This document shows positions 53,260-61,933 of a stretch of DNA of 64,000 bases, piece by piece. The stretch lies in contig NZ_JACCKA010000049.1 of NCBI RefSeq assembly GCF_013425525.1, positions 62,001 through 126,000 on the forward strand, given 5' to 3'. Position numbers and translations under genes: made by a program. The stretch is from Luteimonas salinisoli (GTDB lineage Bacteria; Pseudomonadota; Gammaproteobacteria; Xanthomonadales; Xanthomonadaceae). The notes under the pieces are model-generated. The model made no database searches. It was not told the DNA's origin and saw nothing but the letters and a program-made list of their open reading frames with translations. The number at the start of each line of letters is the position of its first letter. The first letter of the stretch is position 1.

Positions 53260-54156
53260 CTATTCGAGATCCCGGAACTTGCGCACGTGCTCCACCAGCG
53301 CGCGCAGCTTGCGCGGCTGGTTGTGGCGGCTGGGGAAGTAGAGGAAGAAGCCGGCGAACGGCGGCAGCCAGTCCTGCAGCAGCGGCACCAACTGGCCGGA
53401 CTCCACCCACTGGCGATAGTTCTCCTCCAGGCCGAAAGTGATGCCGCCGCCGGCCAGGGCGGTGCGCAGCATCACGCGCAGGTCGTTGGTGGTGACCTGG
53501 GCATTCACGTCGACCTCGAAATCGCGCCCGTCTTCGCTGAACTCCCAGCGGTAGGGCGCGGTTTCCGGTGCGGGGCGCCAGCCGATGCAGCGGTGGTGGA
53601 CCAGATCGCGCGGGTGCTGCGGCACGCCGTGCGCCTGCACATAGCTGGGCGCGGCCACCGCCAGCTGGCGCTGCGGGCCGGTCAGCGGCACCGCCACCAT
53701 GTCCTGCTCGATCACCTCGCCCAGGCGCACGCCGGCATCGAAGCCGCCGGCGACCAGGTCGATCGGGTCGTCGCTCACGGTGACGTCCAGGGTGATGCCC
53801 GGGTGCGCCCGGGCGAAGCTGGCCACGAACGGCCCGGCCAGGAAACGCTCGGCGATCGAGGACACGTTGACCCGCAGCAGGCCACGCGGCGGGCCGTCGT
53901 CCACCGCTTCTTCCAGCGCGGCGGCCACGGTATGCAGCGGGGCGGAGACCTGGCGGTGCAGGCGCTGACCGGCCTCGGTGAGGCGCACGCTGCGGGTGGT
54001 GCGCTGGACCAGGGCTACGCCCAAGGTGTCCTCCAGCCGGCGGATGCCTTGGCTGACGGCCGAGCGGGTGACGCCCAGGGCATCGGCCGCGGCGCGGAAA
54101 CTGGCGGCGTCGGCCACGGCCAGGAACAGGCGCAGGAGGTTGAGGTCGAACTGCAT
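53260..54156 (-). CDS. LysR-family regulator
   Basis: A 298-residue protein. MQFDLNLLRLFLAVADAASF opens the helix-turn-helix domain and ADALGVTRSAVSQGIRRLED is the recognition helix. The effector domain includes GLLRVNVSSIAERFLAGPFV and ends PRKLRALVEHVRKF. It is divergent from the SDR gene, the usual LysR target geometry, with a 117-bp gap. Confidence 0.92.
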   Translation of the reverse strand: MQFDLNLLRLFLAVADAASFRAAADALGVTRSAVSQGIRRLEDTLGVALVQRTTRSVRLTEAGQRLHRQVSAPLHTVAAALEEAVDDGPPRGLLRVNVSSIAERFLAGPFVASFARAHPGITLDVTVSDDPIDLVAGGFDAGVRLGEVIEQDMVAVPLTGPQRQLAVAAPSYVQAHGVPQHPRDLVHHRCIGWRPAPETAPYRWEFSEDGRDFEVDVNAQVTTNDLRVMLRTALAGGGITFGLEENYRQWVESGQLVPLLQDWLPPFAGFFLYFPSRHNQPRKLRALVEHVRKFRDLE

Positions 54157-54273
54157 TGTCAAGCAAGTCTAACCACTGCAGTCAGCAATTGCCGTCTTCT
54201 CTCGACAGTGGGAGGGCAATACGGTGTTCGGCAGGCGGCGACCGGCCGCCGTTCCCCAACCGAGGAGCCCGAC

Positions 54274-55005
54274 ATGGACACCATCGACAAGATCGTATTG
54301 ATCACCGGCGCCAGCAGCGGCATCGGCGAGACCACCGCCCGGCTGCTGGCCGAACGCGGCGCCACCGTGGTGCTGGGCGCGCGCCGCGTCGAGCGGCTGC
54401 AGGCGTTGGCGGCTGACATCAATGCCCGCGGCGGCACCGCGCACGCGCGCGCGCTGGACGTGACCCGTCGCGAGGACATGCAGGCGTTCGTGGACGAGGC
54501 GGTGGCGCGCTACGGCCGCGTCGACGTGCTGGTCAACAACGCCGGGGTGATGCCGCTGGCGCCGCTGTCGGCGCTGAAGACCGACGAATGGGACACGATG
54601 ATCGACGTCAACATCCGCGGCGTGCTGCACGGCATCGCCGCGGCGCTGCCGGCGATGGAGCGCCAGGGCGCCGGCCACGTGGTCAACGTGTCGTCGATCG
54701 CGGGCCTGTTCGTGATGCACAGCGCGGCGGTGTACTGCGCCACCAAGTACGCAGTGCGCGCGATCTCCGAGGGCCTGCGCATGGAAAGCGACACCGTGCG
54801 CGTGACCTGCGTGTACCCCGGCGCGGTGGAGTCTGAGCTGGCGCACACCATCAGCCACGCGGAAACGGCGAAGGCGATCGACGAGTTCCGGCAAATCGCA
54901 CTGAAGCCGGAAGCGATCGCGAACGCGATTGCGCACGCGATCGCGCAGCCGGCCGAGGTGGACACCACCGACATCGTGGTGCGCCATGTGCGGAGCCCGG
55001 CGTGA
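54274..55005 (+). CDS. short-chain dehydrogenase/reductase
   Basis: A 243-residue classical SDR. The cofactor loop TGASSGIG is at residues 11-18, NNAG at 88-91, catalytic Ser in VNVSSIAG (about 140), Tyr154 and Lys158 in YCATK. GAGGAG lies six bases before ATG. GARRVERLQALA after the second strand suggests NADP use. It is divergent from a LysR gene which likely controls it. Substrate unknown. Confidence 0.94.
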   Translation: MDTIDKIVLITGASSGIGETTARLLAERGATVVLGARRVERLQALAADINARGGTAHARALDVTRREDMQAFVDEAVARYGRVDVLVNNAGVMPLAPLSALKTDEWDTMIDVNIRGVLHGIAAALPAMERQGAGHVVNVSSIAGLFVMHSAAVYCATKYAVRAISEGLRMESDTVRVTCVYPGAVESELAHTISHAETAKAIDEFRQIALKPEAIANAIAHAIAQPAEVDTTDIVVRHVRSPA

Positions 55006-55009
55006 GTGG

Positions 55010-55110
55010 GCGCGACGGCGATGGCGCTTGGCATGCCGGCGCCTTGTGGGCTGGCCGGGCGGGCAAGACATCGCGACTGCCGGCGCTCCCACAGGGGCGC
55101 GGCGGTTCGC
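55010..55110 (+). repeat. possible degenerate copy of the dispersed intergenic repeat
   Basis: GGCGCTCCCACAGGGGCGCG at 55083-55102 resembles the end of the repeat at 7865-7960 (CCGCTCCTACAGGGGCGGG); the upstream part is only weakly similar. It lies between the SDR and the SnoaL-like genes and explains the unnatural residues of a longer start for the latter. Confidence 0.4.
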
Positions 55111-55136
55111 CGGGTGCGCGCAGGAAGCGCCTTCGC

Positions 55137-55607
55137 GTGCCCCCAGGTGTAGCCGGTGCGGCGCTGCTGTGCCTCGCATCGCTGGGTCCCGCCCACGCCG
55201 GCGGGGCGACCGCCCCGTCCCTGCCCGACAACGTCGCGCTGGTGCGCACGGCGTTTGACGACTGGCGCGCCGGCACCGGCAGTGTGTTCGACCTGCTTGC
55301 CGACGATGTCGTATGGACGGTGGCCGGAAACAGCCCGGTGTCGGGCGTCTACCGCTCGAAGCGCGACTTCATGGAGCGCGCGGTGGCGCCGATCACCGCG
55401 CGCCTGGCCACGCCGATCGCGCCCGAGGTCGAACATGTCGTCGCGCAGGGCGATGCAGTAGTGGTGCTTTGGCGCGGCACAGCCCGCACGCGCGATGGCG
55501 GCAGCTACCGCAACCACTACGCCTGGCACATGGAACTCGAGGGTGGCAGGATCGTGCGCGTCGTCGCCTTCCTCGACACCTGGGCGCTGGACGCGTTGAT
55601 GCAGTGA
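55137..55607 (+). CDS. exported SnoaL-like (NTF2-fold) protein
   Basis: A 156-residue protein. The GTG start with CAGGAA upstream opens a signal peptide (to GPAHAGG); earlier in-frame codons fall inside repeat-like DNA. The rest is a SnoaL-like domain: NVALVRTAFDDWRAGTGSVF, DLLADDVVWTVAG, VEHVVAQGDAVVVLWRGTAR and RIVRVVAFLDT. Such small alpha+beta barrels bind or isomerise hydrophobic ligands. It follows the SDR gene and may be part of the same unit. Confidence 0.8.
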   Translation: MPPGVAGAALLCLASLGPAHAGGATAPSLPDNVALVRTAFDDWRAGTGSVFDLLADDVVWTVAGNSPVSGVYRSKRDFMERAVAPITARLATPIAPEVEHVVAQGDAVVVLWRGTARTRDGGSYRNHYAWHMELEGGRIVRVVAFLDTWALDALMQ

Positions 55608-55628
55608 GCGGGACGCCCCTCCCGGACC

Positions 55629-56561
55629 CTATGGCGAAGGATGGATACGCATATCCCGGAACCGCCACGCGTTTCCGGCATGGACCATGACGGAGGACAC
55701 CCGGAAAGACCGGAAGGTCTCTGGCTCGGCCATCGGGTCGGCCATGTGACGCACGACATCCACGGTACCGTCCACCACCAACACGCCATGAGCGACGGCC
55801 CGGACGCGCGTCACGGCGCTGCGATGCGCGTACTGCGCGGCGATCTGCGGGAACCGCTCCGTGAACGCATCGCGGATCGCATCGCGACCGGACAGCGTCT
55901 CCTCGCGGTCGAAGAACACCATGATCGCGTCCTCCGTGAACAGCGACGCGAACCGCGGCGCGTCCCGCGCGTTCCAGGCATCGTCGATCGCCATCCACAG
56001 CGTCGCCGCGTTGTCGTGCCCGTCGCCCTCGCCCGCCACGGTATCGCGCGCGAACGTCGCGATCCAGTTGGCCTCCCAGCTGGCGCCATCGTCGGCCGAA
56101 AATGCCTGCTCCAGCCGAAACGTCGATGCGGTGATGTCGGAGAAGACGAACCGCACCTGCACCGGACGCCCCTCGAAGATCTCGGTGTTGTAGAACAGGC
56201 CGCGACCGTCGGTGAAGCCGCCCACCATCGCCTCGCCCACGTGCCCCTGGCGTGCATTCGTCCAGTGGATCCGCCACTGGCCGGATGCAGGATCGAACAC
56301 GCGCAGGCTCATGCCCTCGATGCGCCCCGCGGGCCCGTCCACCAGCAGCTCGCCGAGGTTGGCGCGGCCATCCCAGACCGGCGTGACAACGGACGTTCCG
56401 CTGTACTCGACCCACTCGTTCGAGCCGCTCAGGGGCGCGACGAGGCGCGAAATGTGCGCGGTCCACGCGCCGAACTCGAAATCGAAATCCGGGTTGCGGC
56501 CGTCGTCGGCGAACGCAGCGGCCGCTGCGAGCAGCAGCGCGAGACTCAGGACCGCTCGCAT
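55629..56561 (-). CDS. exported two-domain protein: lipocalin-like domain plus SnoaL-like domain
   Basis: A 310-residue protein with a signal peptide (to AAAFADD). The first domain (residues 25-170) starts FDFEFGAWTAHISRL and has WDGRANLGELLVDG, FDPASGQWRIHWTNA and FNTEIF-like FYNTEIFEGRPVQV, as in DUF1579/heme-binding-like beta barrels. The second domain (about 180-310) is SnoaL-like (WMAIDDAWNARDAPRFASLF, TEDAIMVFFDREETLSGRDA). A fusion of these two folds is unusual. Its start overlaps the NIPSNAP gene end by 16 bases, suggesting co-translation. Confidence 0.75.
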   Translation of the reverse strand: MRAVLSLALLLAAAAAFADDGRNPDFDFEFGAWTAHISRLVAPLSGSNEWVEYSGTSVVTPVWDGRANLGELLVDGPAGRIEGMSLRVFDPASGQWRIHWTNARQGHVGEAMVGGFTDGRGLFYNTEIFEGRPVQVRFVFSDITASTFRLEQAFSADDGASWEANWIATFARDTVAGEGDGHDNAATLWMAIDDAWNARDAPRFASLFTEDAIMVFFDREETLSGRDAIRDAFTERFPQIAAQYAHRSAVTRVRAVAHGVLVVDGTVDVVRHMADPMAEPETFRSFRVSSVMVHAGNAWRFRDMRIHPSP

Positions 56562-56881
56562 GCCAGCAACTCGTCGATGAACCACTCCGGCGTCTCGGTC
56601 AGGATCGAGTCGTAGCGCTCCAGCATGGGCATCACGATGCCCTCGAGTTCGCGGATCCATGTGTCCCCCTCGTAAAGCTCGGCCTTCATCCGCTCGCGTT
56701 CGGCGAACGAAGGGAAGGCGCGCGCCCAGACCACGCGATCCGGATCGTCGATATCCACGAACGGCCCGGCCACCCGGATGCCAAGCGAGCGCTGCAGCGG
56801 GATCGCCTCGGTCCTGAAGAACGCCAGGAACCCGTCGCGCATCCCGGGCTTGAGCCTGTAGGTTCTGATCTCGACGATCAT
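56546..56881 (-). CDS. NIPSNAP-family protein
   Basis: A 111-residue ferredoxin-fold protein: MIVEIRTYRLKPGMRDGFLA, VAGPFVDIDDPDRVVWARAF and WIRELEGIVMPMLERYDSIL follow the NIPSNAP pattern. Roles are mostly unknown; some members bind small molecules. It is divergent from an HxlR regulator, which probably controls this unit, and overlaps the downstream lipocalin/SnoaL gene. Confidence 0.85.
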   Translation of the reverse strand: MIVEIRTYRLKPGMRDGFLAFFRTEAIPLQRSLGIRVAGPFVDIDDPDRVVWARAFPSFAERERMKAELYEGDTWIRELEGIVMPMLERYDSILTETPEWFIDELLACERS

Positions 56882-56960
56882 GTCGGCCTGTGTGGACCCG
56901 CGACCGGACCGATGCTAAAACGCCTTCGTCGCTCCGTATAGACGGCACCTGCAGGTAACC

Positions 56961-57329
56961 ATGGCAACGCCGCGCAAGAACCCGATCAGCGACTGCCCGA
57001 TCACGGCGGCAAGCGCCGCCGCTGGCGGCAAATGGAAACTCATCGTCGTCTACTGGCTCGCCGAGTCGCCGCGCAACTTCGGCGAACTGCGCAGCCTGAT
57101 GCCGTCGATCTCGCAGAAGGTCCTGTCCGAACAACTGCGTGGGCTGGTCGCCGACGAAATCGTGGACAGGCAGCGCACCGGCAAGCCGCCGGCACCGGTT
57201 CGCTACTCGTTGACCGAATACGGGCGCAGCCTGGTTCCGGTCGTCGAAGCGATCCGGCGCTGGGGCCGCAACCACATCGATCGATTCGCGACCAGAGCAG
57301 AACAGCAGAAAAGGGGTGGAGGCAGTTGA
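56961..57329 (+). CDS. HxlR-family transcriptional regulator
   Basis: A 122-residue winged-helix protein with the signature Cys in ISDCPITAA (Cys13 region), GGKWKLIVVYWLAESPRNFG, ELRSLMPSISQKVLSEQLRG and PVRYSLTEYGRSLVPVV. HxlR proteins often sense electrophiles or oxidants by this Cys and control a divergent gene, here NIPSNAP. The last residues (QQKRGGGS) are encoded by AAAAGGGGTGGAGG, an arm of the local REP-like repeat, so the C-terminus may be repeat-derived. Confidence 0.92.
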   Translation: MATPRKNPISDCPITAASAAAGGKWKLIVVYWLAESPRNFGELRSLMPSISQKVLSEQLRGLVADEIVDRQRTGKPPAPVRYSLTEYGRSLVPVVEAIRRWGRNHIDRFATRAEQQKRGGGS

Positions 57330-57353
57330 GCCAGAGATCGGCCGGCTTGCCGC

Positions 57354-57881
57354 TCATGGCGTTGTCGGCGCCCCCGATCCGGGGCAGTTGGGCGGGGGCG
57401 GGCGGGGAATCTGCTGTGTCCTGTCCAAGGCGTATGCGGAAAAGGCGTTTTCGAGGCCTTCTTCCCCCGAGAGGACGGTCTCGATTCTTTCGCGCGTGCC
57501 GCTGCCTGGATAGTACATCTCTCCTGCCTCGATCAGATTTCCGCTATGGCCATGGATCTCGGGCCCGCTGTCGGAGCTCAAGGCGAGATAGTACTTCCCG
57601 ACATCCAGGCGCGTACCGCAGCACTGATGCACCGAGTAGCGGATGCGCTTCGCATCGGCGGTGCCGCGGATCGTATCCACGATCTCGATGTTGCCCAGGA
57701 CCGTGGCGGTCAAGGGCAGCGCCGAACCCTCCGTCTGGAGCCTGGCGTCGAGCAGCCGAAAGACGAACACATTCTTTGCTTCGCGCACCGATTGCGTATC
57801 CAGCGGAGGAAATGCGCACTGGCATGCCTGGGCGGGCTGGGAGAACGCCAGAGCGACTGCGAGCATGATGAGCTTCTTCAT
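57354..57881 (-). CDS. exported Cys-containing protein, NTR/TIMP-like
   Basis: A 175-residue protein with a signal peptide (MKKLIMLAVALAFSQPAQA) followed at once by CQCAFPPLD. Starting with Cys-x-Cys after cleavage, then a beta-rich VFVFRLLDARLQTEGSALPL, GNIEIVDTIRGTAD and a Cys-Cys pair in SVHQCCGTRLDVGKYYLALS, is the layout of netrin-like (NTR/TIMP) domains. Bacterial members are secreted and uncharacterised. Its codons are less GC-rich than its neighbours'. Protease inhibition is only a family-based possibility. Confidence 0.65.
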   Translation of the reverse strand: MKKLIMLAVALAFSQPAQACQCAFPPLDTQSVREAKNVFVFRLLDARLQTEGSALPLTATVLGNIEIVDTIRGTADAKRIRYSVHQCCGTRLDVGKYYLALSSDSGPEIHGHSGNLIEAGEMYYPGSGTRERIETVLSGEEGLENAFSAYALDRTQQIPRPPPPNCPGSGAPTTP

Positions 57882-57913
57882 GGGACTGGAATCCAGGTTG
57901 CGACGTGCAGAAG

Positions 57914-57966
57914 AAGGGGTGGAGCTAATTAGGACGACGCACCCAAGTTACTTCCCTCCGTCCCCT
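57914..57966. repeat. REP-like inverted element with GGGG(A/T)GGAG arms
   Basis: AAGGGGTGGAG (57914-57924) and CTCCGTCCCCT (57956-57966) are inverted arms with one mismatch around a loop of about 30 bases containing TAATTAGG. Related arms are at 57309-57322, 52296-52316 and 60964-61036. Confidence 0.65.
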
Positions 57967-58700
57967 CAAGCCAGCGCCAGCGCGTCGGCGCCGGCGGCGA
58001 AGCGCAGGCGCCCGGTGGCGTCGTTCGCCGCCTGCCACACGGCTTCGGCGACGTCGCCCGGGCGGGTGACGGCTTCGAGCTGCGCGAAACCCTCGAACAC
58101 CTTGCCTGCGAACGGCGCGTACGGATCGGTCACCAGCCCCTGCATGCGTTCGGCGCCGTTGTCGGCAAAGCGCGTGTCGGGGCAGTAGCCGGGCTCGACC
58201 AGCTTCGCGCGCACGCCGAATCCGGCCAGCTCCAGCGCCAGCGATCCGGTGAAGCCCTCGATCGCGGTCTTGCTGGCCGTATAGGCCGCGACCAGCGGGA
58301 ACGGCGCCAGCGTGGCGCTGGAGGTGACGTTGACGATCGTGCCCGCGCCGCGTTCGCGCATGCGTGCAATGGCCGCCTGGCACATCGCCATCGTGCCGAA
58401 GGTGTTGGTCTCGAAGATCTCGCGCACGGTGGCCATCGGCGTGGCCTCGAAGGCGCCGAACAGGCCGAGGCCGGCGTTGTTCACCAACGCGTCGATCGGG
58501 CCGGCGGCCTCCAGCGCCTCGGCGATGCTGGCGGTGTCGGTGACGTCCAGCGCCAGCACGCGGATGCCGGGCGCGCCGTCGAACAGGTCGGCGCGGGGGC
58601 GGCGCATCGTGGCGACGACCTGCCAGCCCTGCGCGTGGAAGTGCCGGGCGGTGGCCAGGCCGTAGCCGGACGAGCAGCCGGTGATCAGTGCGGTCTTCAT
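57966..58700 (-). CDS. short-chain dehydrogenase/reductase
   Basis: A 244-residue SDR with the cofactor loop TGCSSGYG (residues 7-14), NNAG in ALVNNAGLGLFG, Ser in VNVTSSATLAP and the catalytic YTASK. RRPRADLF after the second strand suggests NADP specificity. TGCSSGYG, rather than TGASSGIG, points to the retinol-dehydrogenase-like branch. It is divergent from an AraC regulator with a 99-bp gap and probably its target. Confidence 0.93.
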   Translation of the reverse strand: MKTALITGCSSGYGLATARHFHAQGWQVVATMRRPRADLFDGAPGIRVLALDVTDTASIAEALEAAGPIDALVNNAGLGLFGAFEATPMATVREIFETNTFGTMAMCQAAIARMRERGAGTIVNVTSSATLAPFPLVAAYTASKTAIEGFTGSLALELAGFGVRAKLVEPGYCPDTRFADNGAERMQGLVTDPYAPFAGKVFEGFAQLEAVTRPGDVAEAVWQAANDATGRLRFAAGADALALA

Positions 58701-58799
58701 GAGTGACTCCCTGGTGGTTTGACGGGGAGGTCAGCGTGGGCCAGGATCGCCGGATGATCGATAGTCAAACGTCCGTATTCGTTTAGCAGAAGTCCGAAG

Positions 58800-59738
58800 A
58801 TGGCCGATCCGCTCTCCCAGCTCGTCGGCCTGCTGCGCCCGCGAGCCGCCTTCGCCAACGTCATCAGCGGCAAGGGCCGCTGGGCAGTGCGCTACGCCGA
58901 ATACGGCAGGCCCAGCTTCTGCATCGTGCTGGCGGGCGGCTGCCGGCTGGCCGTGGACGGCCACGCCCCGCTCGCCGTCGGCGCCGGCGATTTCATCCTG
59001 CTGCCCACCACCCCGGCCTTCACCCTGTCCAGCGACGACCCGCCTGCGCCGGTGCCGTGGGATGCCGACACCCTGCCCCGCGACGGCAGCGAAGTGCGCT
59101 ACGGCGACCCTGGCGGTGTCCCCGACATGCGCTCGTTGGGCGGTGCCTTCCTGTTCGACAGCGCCGACCCGGCCCTGCTGGTCTCGCTGCTGCCGCCGGT
59201 GGTGCACGTGCGCGGCGCCGCGCGCCTGTCGCAACTGGTGGCGATGGTGGCCGAGGAGACCACCCAACCCCGCCCCGGCAGCGAGTCGGCGCTGTCGCGG
59301 CTGGTCGAACTGCTGCTGATCGAAGCGATGCGCGCCACCACGGCGGGCGATGCGCCGCCGGGGCTGCTCCGGGGCCTGGGCGACGAACGACTCGCCGCCG
59401 CCCTGACCCGGATGCACGCGCACATCGACTGGCCCTGGACCGTGGCGCAACTGGCCAGCACCGCCGCGCTGTCGCGCTCGAGCTTCTTCGAACGCTTCAC
59501 CCGCACCGTCGGCGTCGCCCCGATGGAATACCTGTTGGCCTGGCGCATGCAGATCGCCAGGCAGCTGCTGCGCCAGGGCGAGCTGCGCGCTTCGGAGATC
59601 GCCGAGCGCGTGGGCTATGGCTCGAGCAGTGCGTTCAGCGTGGCGTTCCGGCGCCACGTGGGGATGGCGCCGAGCCGATACGCCTCGTCGCGCACGGAGG
59701 CTGTCGAAACGAGCGTACCGACCGCGTCGGGGACCTGA
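58800..59738 (+). CDS. AraC-family regulator with N-terminal cupin_6 domain
   Basis: A 312-residue protein. The N-terminal cupin (residues 1-190) has SFCIVLAGGCRLAVDGHAPL and GDFILLPTTPAF, as in the cupin_6 regulators. The helix-turn-helix pair is WTVAQLASTAALSRSSFFER with FTRTVGVAPMEYLLAWRMQI and EIAERVGYGSSSAFSVAFRR. These regulators commonly control a divergent SDR gene, as found here. Confidence 0.93.
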   Translation: MADPLSQLVGLLRPRAAFANVISGKGRWAVRYAEYGRPSFCIVLAGGCRLAVDGHAPLAVGAGDFILLPTTPAFTLSSDDPPAPVPWDADTLPRDGSEVRYGDPGGVPDMRSLGGAFLFDSADPALLVSLLPPVVHVRGAARLSQLVAMVAEETTQPRPGSESALSRLVELLLIEAMRATTAGDAPPGLLRGLGDERLAAALTRMHAHIDWPWTVAQLASTAALSRSSFFERFTRTVGVAPMEYLLAWRMQIARQLLRQGELRASEIAERVGYGSSSAFSVAFRRHVGMAPSRYASSRTEAVETSVPTASGT

Positions 59739-59872
59739 GCCCGGCCGCCGGACGTCACGCCGGCGGCGGTGCCCGGGCAGCTCCCGGTCCTGCGGGGCCT
59801 TCACGCATGGATCGATGCGCCAGGTCGACGACCGGAGGCCCCGTCAGCGTAGAGTGCCACGCAGGACGCACC

Positions 59873-60961
59873 ATGAAACGTCGACAGTGGGTGGTCGGGG
59901 CGGGCAGCTTGGCGCTGTTGGCGGGTACGGGCGCGCTCGGCTGGCGCGCGCGGGTCGGTACCTCGGCCGGGTACGCGGCCTATGCGGAAGGTTTGCGCGC
60001 ACCGCTGCCGGCGGATGCAGACGCGCTGGATCTGGTCCGCTACGCAACGCTCGCGGCCAACAGCCACAACACCCAGCCCTGGCGCTTCCGCGTTGGCGCG
60101 CAGGCGATCGACATCCTGCCCGACCCGTCGCGGGCCACGCCCGCCGTCGATCCCGACGACCACCATCTGTTCGTCAGTCTCGGCTGCGCGGCCGAGAACC
60201 TGGCCATCGCCGCGGCCGCGACCGGCCGCCCGGGCGAACTGGAGACGCAGGACGACGGCAGCGTGCACTAAGCCTGGGGTCGGGCCGAACGGCGGAACGA
60301 CCCGCTGCTGGCGGCGATTCCCCGGCGCCAGACCACGCGCGCGCACTACGACGGCCGTGTTGTGCCCGCCGCGGATATCGCAGCGCTGGAACACGCGGCC
60401 CGCGTGCCCGGCGTGCGCTTGATCATCCTGACCGACCGCGCGCAGATCGATCGGGTACGCGACCTGGTGGTGGCCGGCAACGATGCGCAGATGCGCGACC
60501 CCGCCTTCATGGCCGAGCTGAAAGCCTGGCTGCGCTTCAACCCGCGCAGCGCGATGGCGATGGGCGACGGCCTGTTCTCCGGGGCCACCGGCAATCCTTC
60601 GCTGCCCGATGGCCTGGGCCGCCGCGCCTTCGATGCCTTCGTCTCCCCCTCGGCCGAGAACGACAAGTACGCCAGCCAGATCGATTCCTCGCCAGGCATC
60701 GCGGTCTTCCTGGCCGAGCGCGAGGACCGCGCGCACTGGGCCGCCGTGGGCCGCGCCTGCCAGCGGTTCGCGCTGATGGCGACCACACTCGGGCTCAAGC
60801 ACGCCTACATCAATCAGCCGGTCGAGGTGGCACGGCTGCGCCCCGAACTGGCCGCCCTGGTCGGCGCACCCGGGGTGCGGCCGGATCTCGTGTTGCGCTT
60901 CGGCTACGGGCCGACGCTTCCCTACGCTCCGCGTCGCCCCCCGGCCGCCGTCCTGGCCTAG
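59873..60961 (+). pseudogene. Tat-exported Acg-type nitroreductase gene interrupted by an in-frame TAA
   Basis: The 5' part (MKRRQWVVGAGSLALLAGTG, a Tat-like signal) contains NSHNTQPWRF, the FMN-binding motif of Acg-family nitroreductases. A TAA at 60269-60271 stops it after DDGSVH. The same frame continues without break for 230 codons (AWGRAERRNDPLLAAIPRRQ, TTRAHYDGRV, GLKHAYINQPVEVARLRPEL) to a TAG at 60959-60961. The two parts make one protein of normal length. A TAC or TAT (Tyr) to TAA change is the simplest cause. Restart at an internal codon is possible but would lose the flavin motif. AGGA precedes the ATG. Confidence 0.82.
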
Positions 60962-60963
60962 AA

Positions 60964-61036
60964 GGGGACTGACTAAAAGGGGACGGAGGCAAGTAAGTAG
61001 ATACACCCGGCCACTTAACTACCTCCGTCCCATTTT
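60964..61036. repeat. REP-like inverted element with AAAAGGGGACGGAGG arms
   Basis: AAAAGGGGACGGAGG (60975-60989) and CCTCCGTCCCATTTT (61022-61036) are inverted arms with one mismatch around a 32-base loop. Such GGGGACGGAGG arms are typical of REP-like elements mobilised by Y1-type (RAYT) transposases in proteobacteria; no transposase gene is in the window. The element lies between the convergent nitroreductase and hydrolase genes and could also end transcription. Confidence 0.8.
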
Positions 61037-61044
61037 CTGGCGTG

Positions 61045-61812
61045 CTAGCGTCCGGCCGCGGTGAGGATCAGCCGCGCGATTTCCTGCGGGTGGGAGAGCA
61101 GCGACAGGTGCCCGCTGTCGAGCTCGACGACACGCGCACCCATCCGCCTGGCCAGGAAGCGCTGCAGCTCCGGCGAAGTCGTGTTGTCCGCGGTCGAGAC
61201 CGCATACCACGACGGCTTGTTGCGCCACGCCGCGCCGCTGGTGCGGCCGGCGAAAAGATCCGCCGCGACCGGCTGCTGCACAGCGAACAGGGCCTTGGCC
61301 TTCGCAGCGGGCAGGCCATCGGCGAAGTAGGCCAGGAACGCGTCCTCGCGCAGCGTCGAAAAACCGTCCCGGGTCACCACGCCCGCACGCACCGGCATGG
61401 TCGGGAAGCGCTTGGCGAGTTCGACGAAGTCCTCTCCCGCGTCGGGCGCGCGCGCGGCGAGGTACACCAGGCCGGTGACGCGCGGATCGTCGCCGGCTTC
61501 GCTGACCACCGTGCCCGCATAGGAATGGCCCACCAGGACCGTGCCCCCTTCCAGGGGGGCCAGCGCGCGCCGGGTTGCGGCGACGTCGTCGGCCAGCGAG
61601 GTCAGCGGGTTCTGGACCGAGACCACGTTGAGCCCCGCGTCCTGGAGCAGCGGGATCACCTCGCTCCAGCTCGATCCGTCCGACCATGCGCCATGCACGA
61701 GGACGATGTTGCGGGCTTCTGGCGGTGGCGGTTCGCTGGCGCGTGTGGTGCTTGAGGCGGCGGCCAGCAGGGCGATCAGCAGCGATGCGATGGACGTCGA
61801 AAACTTGCGCAT
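61045..61812 (-). CDS. exported alpha/beta hydrolase
   Basis: A 255-residue protein with GGAG upstream of the chosen ATG and a signal peptide (to TTRASE). It begins the fold at NIVLVHGAWSDGSSW (oxyanion loop HGAW), has Ser97 in VGHSYAG, an acidic residue after strand 7 and the His in ELDSGHLSLLSHPQEI. The HGAW...GHSYAG pattern is typical of the EstC/salicylate-esterase-like branch. Divergent from the sigma factor gene. Confidence 0.9.
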   Translation of the reverse strand: MRKFSTSIASLLIALLAAASSTTRASEPPPPEARNIVLVHGAWSDGSSWSEVIPLLQDAGLNVVSVQNPLTSLADDVAATRRALAPLEGGTVLVGHSYAGTVVSEAGDDPRVTGLVYLAARAPDAGEDFVELAKRFPTMPVRAGVVTRDGFSTLREDAFLAYFADGLPAAKAKALFAVQQPVAADLFAGRTSGAAWRNKPSWYAVSTADNTTSPELQRFLARRMGARVVELDSGHLSLLSHPQEIARLILTAAGR

Positions 61813-61933
61813 GGAGGGACTCCGGAAGGAAAGCGGGATCGCTTCCATGTAGGTATTCGCCCGCGCTGGGCAGGTGTTACATTGCCGGCCATCGCGGCCT
61901 GCAGGATGCCGGCCTCTCTTGGCTGGAATGCGC

